From positions 1 through 27,971 of the IMG/VR virus record IMGVR_UViG_3300042868_000716: DNA of 27,971 bases; one strand, given 5' to 3'. This DNA comes from a virus. This document shows positions 22,701 to 27,971 of this stretch, one piece after another. A program made the translations under genes and the position numbers. The notes below the pieces were generated by a model. That model was not told the DNA's origin. It saw nothing but the letters and a program-made list of their open reading frames with translations, and made no database searches. Positions within the stretch are counted from its first letter, which is position 1. The number at the start of each line of letters is the position of its first letter.

Positions 22701-24810
22701 ACGTATGAATGCTAATGCTCCTCCGGGAGTTGTCTACATTGATCGTGCTGATGAACGTGCTCTCCGTAGAGGCAGTGATGATTGGTTTGATGTGAATTCT
22801 GCTTCTGGGCGTATTGCTCAGAGACACAGAGGGAAGCTTCTGGAAGATGCAGCAGGCATGAATCATCTGGGAGACGGAAGCTACATCCTTGATCCTGTTA
22901 CATCCGCTATCAGGGCTGCTAGAAGCATCTCTGGACGTACAGTTACTAGGCCCATGCTGGAAGCCTCTAAGGCTAGATTCATGGAACAATACAAACACCT
23001 GCTTCCTTCTGATGGTATGGGCGGTGTACGTATGCCTAATTCTGTTGGAGAGATTGGTGAGAAAGGTAAAGTTCTTGGCTCTGAAGTTGCTGATGCTCGT
23101 ACTGTGTTCAACAACATCCACTATCTGGAGAACGGATATATCAATGGACTGGATTCTGTATGGAAGCAGTTTTTCTATTCGTTAGCTGAGAAGGCTGGGG
23201 ATAAAGGTCTTGGAAAGTCTCAACGAGCACTTCTGGGAACAGGTGAAATTGCTCCAGCACAACTTGGTAAAGAGAGTGTGTTCATGGCAACCATTGGAAC
23301 AAACCCTCTGCGACAATGGATTGTACAGGCTCACCAAGGCACCCGTATGATTGCTTACAATCCTATCGGATGGATGAATGGTCAAATCCCATATCTGTTT
23401 GCTGGATTTATGGAATCTAGAATTTCTGGTCGTCCTATCTCCAAGGAGATGGCTAAGTTCGTTGATTTCGTAGAAAGCAGCGGAATGATGGCAGCAGTGG
23501 ATAAGCAGAATCTGGTACGCGGAACCTTAGTTGATGCTGCTGATTCGTCTAACAAAGCTGTACGAATGGCTGTTGCTGGACCAAACCTCTTACGTAAAAT
23601 CGGCTTCGATACGAGTGAAATGGCAAATACGTTAGTTCACTTAGCTGCTGTATATGAGCGTGAAGTTCGTGCAGGTAAAGATTTGACGAATAAAGCATTA
23701 CGGGATGAAGCATATTCTACGACACGAGCTGTTAGCTGGGATATGAACTTTGCAGGAGACATGCCTTATAACCAAACAGCTCCGAGCTTGATTCTTCAGT
23801 TTATGCAAGTACCTCATAAGGCGTTCTTGCAGCTTCTGAATAGACGAATCCCTGTGGGCGATAGAGCAAGACTTATTGGCGGAGATATTATCTTCTGGGG
23901 ACCTCCTACATTATTGGTTAGCGAAATGATGGGTGGAGATATTCTTCCTGAGAATAAAGATTTGAGAGAGCTGTTTACGTATGGAGCCGAAAGCCTCCTG
24001 TTAAACAAAGCTTTCCAAACACTTCTAAAGGATGATTCAATCAACATTGATTGGTCTTCTTTGGCTCCGTATGATATGCACGGATGGGCTCAGATTCTCC
24101 ATGGGTTCTATACGGGCGGTATTCAGAAAGCTATTGCTAATAGTCCAGCAGGTCAAATGTTCTTATCTGACGGAGGACGTGTACAGCAAGCCCTTGGGTC
24201 TGCTCTGCGTTTCTTCGGAATGTCTGAACCTATTGGTGAAACGCCAGACTCGTATCTGCATGTCATCAACGAAGTAATGAAGATTTCTTCAGGATGGAGT
24301 AATGCAACCAAAGCATACATTGCTCTGGAAGCTGGTAAGCGTCAAGATAAATATGGACGTCCTGTTGCTGACAGTGTGCATAACGCTGAAGCTATCATGT
24401 TGGCGTTCGGATTTAACGATGCTTCTCAACGAGACAATTGGAAGCTGATTGAAAAGTCTAACAAGATGACAAAATCCTTCAAGGATGATGTACTCAAAGA
24501 CTATAAGAACATCCTCCAATACTACCAGTCGGAAATGGGTAAGGGGGTACAGTCGGTTGAACAAATGACTGCTGTAACTTCCTTTGTCCTGAAGCGTTAT
24601 GAAGGTAATCCGGAGGCTTTGGAAATCATCCAGAGACAGCTTGCTCTTGACTTGACTGATCCCAACTCTAAACTGTTATATCAGATTATGAAGGCCAGTG
24701 GTCTTCCTGAAGCTGAAAAGCTTAAGGACTCCATTCGTATGGCTAACATTCCTGATGACCAAAAGAAACTGGTTCTTGATCGTTTAGACGACATTCAAGC
24801 ACTTAAATAA
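19750..24810 (+). CDS. giant internal virion / ejection protein, gp16-like (1686 aa)
   Basis: Largest gene in the window and the likely inner-membrane channel protein of DNA ejection. It is mostly helical and charged, with coiled-coil stretches (SLEEQKAKLLGEGGNMLDNG, IADIEKEIALLQKRNTEVFI) and weakly hydrophobic segments late in the chain (NPIGWMNGQIPYLFAGFM, IIFWGPPTLLVSEMMGGDIL). NPLRQWIVQAHQGTRMIAYN is a stretch I associate with podovirus core proteins. T7 gp16 carries an N-terminal transglycosylase; I see no such motif here, so a separate cell-wall activity may be needed. AT-biased codons match its neighbours. Confidence 0.85.
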   Translation: MNEIDSLLGVESTPVELKDIVGTNLPSISLPQAAIRNRASTVALLSEDPAKAVDNYQVMMAEGESGSDTIVKSQQERILSQAEQDDTKNFMTVLSDPSIPMERKQAVIKNMYNNPVRKDVTTKLMTDSLAKESAGETIEAEDARIGATSRAINEIYRAREEIQGLVNAHGASLGQGGTARAVGEIASSWVAPLSQNILMATLTQNKPGATLWDAVKALALPGSAKEKMFNELKNLPPAERVKASKEFLDLISKNSQTLFANNNQFAQYELARDAFNEGSYTSFDKWLDNITGVLDIVGLGAVGRVPRGVAKLEAEANAASKGVGAPQSVQPAVEASRGLPAGITTGDLAKVEAKPTRGVFDGRIASLEEQKAKLLGEGGNMLDNGQVASLTQERKQIASTLPDVKALAKDIQAEQGVTSKEAKKRAESIFAERSTEVQSTLARIDSQLETNRNASTVTQKIADIEKEIALLQKRNTEVFIPKNPLADAISRIELNAPVRMANPASPIEVIKLANPQQARNMHELLVKSADDSVAEGIAGTSRMQAIVNNVFPQVTTPSGRVAAQPVDIERNLRREMQVPDSIYKAIWDDGGIMYTPQEKAVAKANLVRDFQKAEGLVMRQNMGGFHDDGLRFNISAVYGTPEGDFKNARQAFEQAKYALRQQGVLDDEIEILSKEGLDYVPVKLADVGESEGSYLVRVNTKHEIDPTDVVSFEQSKVKLNFLDRLPGTQWGQHGNASRYLFDASSMLDPKYTGAASVATDRAAGFEKLMLDVATRYSDIYTKLSKDAKVRVDSYLLEANYNQLAFDAGDLRKRGMQADEIQAVKEWRHFWDGHFYLENLDMVRTLNSQGYSMFKNANAELFAKPVSKNSSIGKVYDPATDTIVTLSQKELDDLYNTNGTYARLRRPTDFGGTVVEHMIVRNTPTEYLRKIRDNDRVLNYREGYFQLQYNAPRFVDEISVGANGEKIRKAVAVAGDTPEAKRFAERMNANAPPGVVYIDRADERALRRGSDDWFDVNSASGRIAQRHRGKLLEDAAGMNHLGDGSYILDPVTSAIRAARSISGRTVTRPMLEASKARFMEQYKHLLPSDGMGGVRMPNSVGEIGEKGKVLGSEVADARTVFNNIHYLENGYINGLDSVWKQFFYSLAEKAGDKGLGKSQRALLGTGEIAPAQLGKESVFMATIGTNPLRQWIVQAHQGTRMIAYNPIGWMNGQIPYLFAGFMESRISGRPISKEMAKFVDFVESSGMMAAVDKQNLVRGTLVDAADSSNKAVRMAVAGPNLLRKIGFDTSEMANTLVHLAAVYEREVRAGKDLTNKALRDEAYSTTRAVSWDMNFAGDMPYNQTAPSLILQFMQVPHKAFLQLLNRRIPVGDRARLIGGDIIFWGPPTLLVSEMMGGDILPENKDLRELFTYGAESLLLNKAFQTLLKDDSINIDWSSLAPYDMHGWAQILHGFYTGGIQKAIANSPAGQMFLSDGGRVQQALGSALRFFGMSEPIGETPDSYLHVINEVMKISSGWSNATKAYIALEAGKRQDKYGRPVADSVHNAEAIMLAFGFNDASQRDNWKLIEKSNKMTKSFKDDVLKDYKNILQYYQSEMGKGVQSVEQMTAVTSFVLKRYEGNPEALEIIQRQLALDLTDPNSKLLYQIMKASGLPEAEKLKDSIRMANIPDDQKKLVLDRLDDIQALK

Positions 24811-24822
24811 TAAAAGGAATAT

Positions 24823-26640
24823 ATGGCAGAATTTGGTGAACGTGCCACACAGCTCTCTCCCCCTCAAGGGGCGGGAGCTTCCCCTATTGCTCCGGTTACG
24901 GCAGGGCTGATGGATAATGGGGTTTTCAAAGGTATAGCAAACATCGTAGACATCTTTGAGAAGGGTTTACAGAACGATGCTAAAGCTAAGGCAGCAGCAG
25001 CAGAACAAGCTGTCGTAGGAGGATATGCTAAGAAGCTACAAGCTCTTAACGATGCTGCTACGTCTGGGCAGATGAAGCCTAGTGAAGTGGCTGCTAGACA
25101 ACGAGCCTTACACAGCGAGTACGTAGGGGGCTATTCCCAATACGTAGACAGCTTGGATAAGGTGAGTAAGTCGTTCAAGGGTACGGAGATTGGAGCGGCT
25201 GAGGATAAGATTAAGACAGAGCAGGAGCTTCGTAAGGAAGCTGTTTCTGCTGCTCAGAAGGCCGGATTCCCTATTACTGAGGGAATGGGTGAGAAGACTG
25301 TTCAGGCGATGGTTGACGCACATCAAACGGCTGTTAGAACTGATGCCGAATTCCAGCGGTATACGGCTAAGGCTGCTGAAGAGAGAGCTTCTGGGAGATA
25401 CTCTCAGGATGTTACAGATAGGGAATACAAGCAAAAGAGCCTGATGCTTGTTAACGAAGTAGCTAATACCAATTTATCTACCGCTTCACAATATGCTATG
25501 GACATTGGTGAACGGCTACGAGCTAACAAGATTGATTTGAATACAGCTAATGCTGAATGGGCTACATACACAGCACGTATTGAAGCTCAGATTCAATCTG
25601 CTTCTGGAATCAATCCAGAACTGGCTGCTCCTTATCGTTCTTTGTTTGCTGATTTGAAACTTACTGGAGCTAAGCTTTTTGATCCAAAGGCTGAACTTGA
25701 TGTTATTAACAATCAAATCAACCTCATCCAAGCGCGTGGTAAACTAGCAGCACTAGGAGACCCGCAGGTAGCTGCTGCTGTCGTAGGCTCTCAACTGTTA
25801 GGTACTAATGCTGATTTGGCATTACGCGCTTCTCCAGTGATGCTTAAAGCTATTGATAAGTTGTCCAAGCTAGATGTAAACGCTCCAGGATATAAGCCTC
25901 AAGTTGTAGGTAATCCTGAAGTTGAAAAGCCTACTCTCGACTTCATTAAAGATAGTATTGATCGTCTAGGTACTGGTCGTTATAAAGATGAGCCCCAAGC
26001 TAAAACTGAACTGACTAACACCATCAATAACATGTTGGCACAAGTTGGTAAAGAGATGGGGAATAACGGAGCGGATGCTAAGTATCTAAAGAACGTAGCA
26101 GATTTCGTTGCATCTACTAAATATGGTAAGTATGCTTCTGAAAATCCTATGGACGCTAAGACACTTGCTATGGCTACCAAGACGTTCCAGACAGCATATG
26201 AAGGACCTGTTGTAGCTAGTATCGACAAGAAGCTTACTGAAGCTTTCGTTACCAATACAGGGCTTGTTCCCAATCGTGCTGCTACAGGAGGAACTCTCCA
26301 ACCTACGGAGAAAACATTTGATCGTTCCAATCTGAAGATTAATTTCTCCGGTAGTGGTATTTATTTTGATTTAGCTAAGACACCTACTGATCCTATTGAG
26401 CGTCAAAACGCACAGAAGACAATACAGGCGTTGAAGGAAGCGGAGACAGGTGTTAACCAGTTGATTCGTCTAGGTGCTCACTTGGAAGGATCGGTTAACT
26501 ACGCTAAGTATTGGGAAGATAATAAGCACATTATTCTGCCTCGACTGTTCTCTAAGTACGAAGGACTAGAGATTGGTCAAGTGGTTAATGGTAAGACTTA
26601 TATGGGGGGTGATGCTCGTGACGCAACCAACTGGAAGTAA
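24823..26640 (+). CDS. internal virion protein, gp15-like (605 aa)
   Basis: Second large core protein, preceded by AAAGGA. The product is Ala/Lys/Glu-rich and helical, with an N-terminal disordered segment (ERATQLSPPQGAGASPIAPV), a coiled coil (KGLQNDAKAKAAAAEQAVVG) and a more globular C-terminus (FSGSGIYFDLAKTPTD, KYWEDNKHIILPRLFSKYEG). Composition and place fit the periplasmic tunnel protein (T7 gp15). The order here is 14-16-15 compared with T7's 14-15-16, so assignment to gp15 is by size and composition only. Its 3' end overlaps the next gene by 23 bases. Confidence 0.75.
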   Translation: MAEFGERATQLSPPQGAGASPIAPVTAGLMDNGVFKGIANIVDIFEKGLQNDAKAKAAAAEQAVVGGYAKKLQALNDAATSGQMKPSEVAARQRALHSEYVGGYSQYVDSLDKVSKSFKGTEIGAAEDKIKTEQELRKEAVSAAQKAGFPITEGMGEKTVQAMVDAHQTAVRTDAEFQRYTAKAAEERASGRYSQDVTDREYKQKSLMLVNEVANTNLSTASQYAMDIGERLRANKIDLNTANAEWATYTARIEAQIQSASGINPELAAPYRSLFADLKLTGAKLFDPKAELDVINNQINLIQARGKLAALGDPQVAAAVVGSQLLGTNADLALRASPVMLKAIDKLSKLDVNAPGYKPQVVGNPEVEKPTLDFIKDSIDRLGTGRYKDEPQAKTELTNTINNMLAQVGKEMGNNGADAKYLKNVADFVASTKYGKYASENPMDAKTLAMATKTFQTAYEGPVVASIDKKLTEAFVTNTGLVPNRAATGGTLQPTEKTFDRSNLKINFSGSGIYFDLAKTPTDPIERQNAQKTIQALKEAETGVNQLIRLGAHLEGSVNYAKYWEDNKHIILPRLFSKYEGLEIGQVVNGKTYMGGDARDATNWK

Positions 26641-27661
26641 TGAAGCTCCCAAGGAACAAATGCCTTGGGAGATGACTTGGACTGAAAAAGCTAAGCAAGC
26701 TATCACATCTACAATCGACACAGCTAAGAAGGCTGTAGAAGGCGTCCAGATGCCTTGGGAACGCGATTGGAAAGAGAAGCCAAGGGTAGCCCCTACCCCA
26801 GCTCCTGAGAAGCCTGTAGACCTTTCTAAGCCCGTCTATCCTACTGAATCTTCTATGAAGGTTGCGGCTAAGCTCTCTCCACAAGAGGAGGCTAGAAGTG
26901 CAGCTAGAGAACGTTCTAGCCAGAACATTAAGGAGCTTCAGAAGGAGATTGAGAGAACGAAGGACCCTAAAGCTAAGAAGGTGCTTACGGACTATATGAC
27001 TTCTTTAGGAGGGACAACCTCACAAAAAGAAATAGGGGCGGGTACAGATAAGGGTGATGCTAAGTTAAAAACACTACTTGATAACGCAGCTAACAATTCT
27101 GACTTTAAGACCCTTTATTCTTTCCTCCAAGATAAGAACAGTCTCCCTGAGATGAAAGTAGATCCTTCTATTGACAGTAGGGGCGTATTTACATACGGAG
27201 ATGGAATGCCTAGCTCTGGGGTTCTGTCTGTAGGTGGTTCCTCGCAAGGGTATGTCTCTACGTTGGTACATGAGATGACTCATGCTGCTGATCGTCAAAT
27301 GATACGCTTGTCTCAGGATATTGAAAAAGCTATTCGTAACAAAGAGAAAGTCTCTAACGAAGAGAAACAATTCTTAGAGAACTGGAAGAAGTCCTTTGGA
27401 GCACGTAGTATTGGCGAGGGTGGTGGAGAAGCTGTAGGGATGAAGTCGTTGATGAAGTCTGTAGCTGATCCTAAATGGCTATCTGATAATCAAGACTATC
27501 GCACTACACGTTCTGAATCTATTGCTCACGGAGTAGGTAATGTAAATAAGAAAGCTTCTGAAATCTACAATTTACAAACACACATGGACCCATCTATCGC
27601 AACAGAGTTTATGATTCTTCTGAATCAAGCGAATAAGATTAGTAAGAAACGAAAGGACTAA
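26618..27661 (+). CDS. HExxH metallopeptidase-like virion-module protein (347 aa)
   Basis: Probable zinc metallopeptidase. From the GTG at 26618 (GGGGGG eight bases upstream), the product has two copies of a QMPWExxWxEK motif near the N-terminus, a Pro-rich linker (VAPTPAPEKPVDLSKPVYP), a helical region, then GYVSTLVHEMTHAADRQM with the HExxH site at H218-E219-H222. About 78 residues later TRSESIAHGVG supplies a plausible third ligand (a Glu), as in gluzincins. ATG starts at 26612 or 26588 are alternatives. It ends the core-protein block, so it may be packaged and act on the host envelope or trim virion proteins. No signal peptide. Confidence 0.7.
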   Translation: MTQPTGSNEAPKEQMPWEMTWTEKAKQAITSTIDTAKKAVEGVQMPWERDWKEKPRVAPTPAPEKPVDLSKPVYPTESSMKVAAKLSPQEEARSAARERSSQNIKELQKEIERTKDPKAKKVLTDYMTSLGGTTSQKEIGAGTDKGDAKLKTLLDNAANNSDFKTLYSFLQDKNSLPEMKVDPSIDSRGVFTYGDGMPSSGVLSVGGSSQGYVSTLVHEMTHAADRQMIRLSQDIEKAIRNKEKVSNEEKQFLENWKKSFGARSIGEGGGEAVGMKSLMKSVADPKWLSDNQDYRTTRSESIAHGVGNVNKKASEIYNLQTHMDPSIATEFMILLNQANKISKKRKD

Positions 27662-27662
27662 T

Positions 27663-27941
27663 ATGCCCCAAAAAGGTGAATTTAAGAAGGGCGCTAAGCC
27701 GGACAGTGTACGACAGAGAGCGTATAATTCTAAGCCCTCAAGTAAGAAAGATAGAGCTTCTCGTAATGCAGCCCGTAGTGAAGCTATGAAAGACGGGAAG
27801 GTTAAGAAGGGAGATGGTAAGGATATTGACCATAAGAATTCCAACCCTCGTGACAATCGTAAGGGTAACACCCAAGTTATGCCAGCTAGTAAGAATCGTG
27901 CAATGAATCAACACGATCCTCGTCAAAAGAAGAAGAAATAA
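27663..27941 (+). CDS. small HNH-like nuclease / DNA-binding protein (92 aa)
   Basis: Very basic protein. The N-terminal half (RQRAYNSKPSSKKDRASRNA) is a positively charged helix. The C-terminal half carries KDIDHKNSNPRDNRKGNTQV then MPASKNRAMNQ, the pattern of a minimal HNH/His-Me finger: D56-H57, N61, N65, N69 and N78. The third metal-ligand His of the classical site is Asn here, as in many active phage HNH proteins. AAGGA precedes the ATG by five bases. Small HNH proteins assist TerL-mediated packaging in other phages, but this one lies far from terL, so a homing or recombination role is also possible. Confidence 0.68.
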   Translation: MPQKGEFKKGAKPDSVRQRAYNSKPSSKKDRASRNAARSEAMKDGKVKKGDGKDIDHKNSNPRDNRKGNTQVMPASKNRAMNQHDPRQKKKK

Positions 27942-27955
27942 CCTTAAGGAATATC

Positions 27956-27971
27956 ATGGCACGTAAACAAG
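27956..27971 (+). CDS. start of next rightward gene (partial)
   Basis: ATG GCA CGT AAA CAA (MARKQ) begins 14 bases after the HNH-like gene, with AAGGA six bases upstream. It continues the operon past the window edge. Nothing else can be said. Confidence 0.65.

Noticed and set aside
22426-23121. 231-codon minus-strand open frame inside the giant core protein gene
   Set aside because: Same reason: antisense shadow with Ser/Ile/His-rich translation.

Overview
The window is part of a tailed-phage genome, most likely a podovirus of a Gram-negative host. Support: a short-tail virion gene set (portal, scaffold, HK97-type capsid, T7-like tail tubular proteins A and B, three or four internal virion/ejection proteins), no tape measure or tail sheath, and a lysis cassette with a signal-anchor endolysin and an embedded Rz/Rz1 spanin pair, which is only useful against an outer membrane. 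No RNA polymerase gene is seen here, and the best promoter has a host sigma70 consensus. Gene content and the PRxHLKS-type terminase resemble the marine/freshwater T7-like podoviruses (SIO1/Zobellviridae-like); that placement is inference.

Layout: (1) 1-1459, leftward small genes of unknown function, probably early: a 36-aa, a 194-aa, a 71-aa and a 62-aa product plus a gene cut by the window edge, with a factor-independent terminator at 337-367. (2) 1460-2820, a 1.36-kb non-coding divergence region holding a near-perfect leftward sigma70 promoter with an operator-like dyad, four more leftward TTGACA boxes, many perfect inverted repeats, a multi-hairpin element, a Z-DNA-prone tract and a CTCAAG iteron-like array. 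It is the likely control/replication hub. (3) 2821-8249, rightward host-interaction and lysis block: tail fibre 1, a 45-aa gene, holin, endolysin, i-spanin with embedded o-spanin, tail fibre 2 (paralogous N-terminus), a GC-rich lectin-like protein that looks recently imported, and a fibre-associated small protein. (4) 8246-12528, packaging: likely small terminase, a 58-aa gene, large terminase, portal, an 80-aa gene. (5) 12657-12730, tRNA-Gly(UCC) in an AT-rich gap. (6) 12758-15046, scaffold, major capsid, decoration-like protein, then a terminator. (7) 15093-19286, head-fibre-like protein, tail tubular A, a small conserved gene, tail tubular B, a small gp13-like protein. (8) 19262-27941, internal virion proteins of 162, 1686 and 605 aa, an HExxH metallopeptidase-like protein and a small HNH-like protein; the next gene starts at 27956.

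The rightward genes are tightly packed with many ATGA or TAATG start/stop overlaps, so translational coupling probably sets stoichiometry. The terminator at 15053-15075 probably lowers tail and core-protein transcription relative to capsid and scaffold. The parts most likely to hold undescribed biology are the 1.36-kb divergence region and the metallopeptidase-like virion-module protein.
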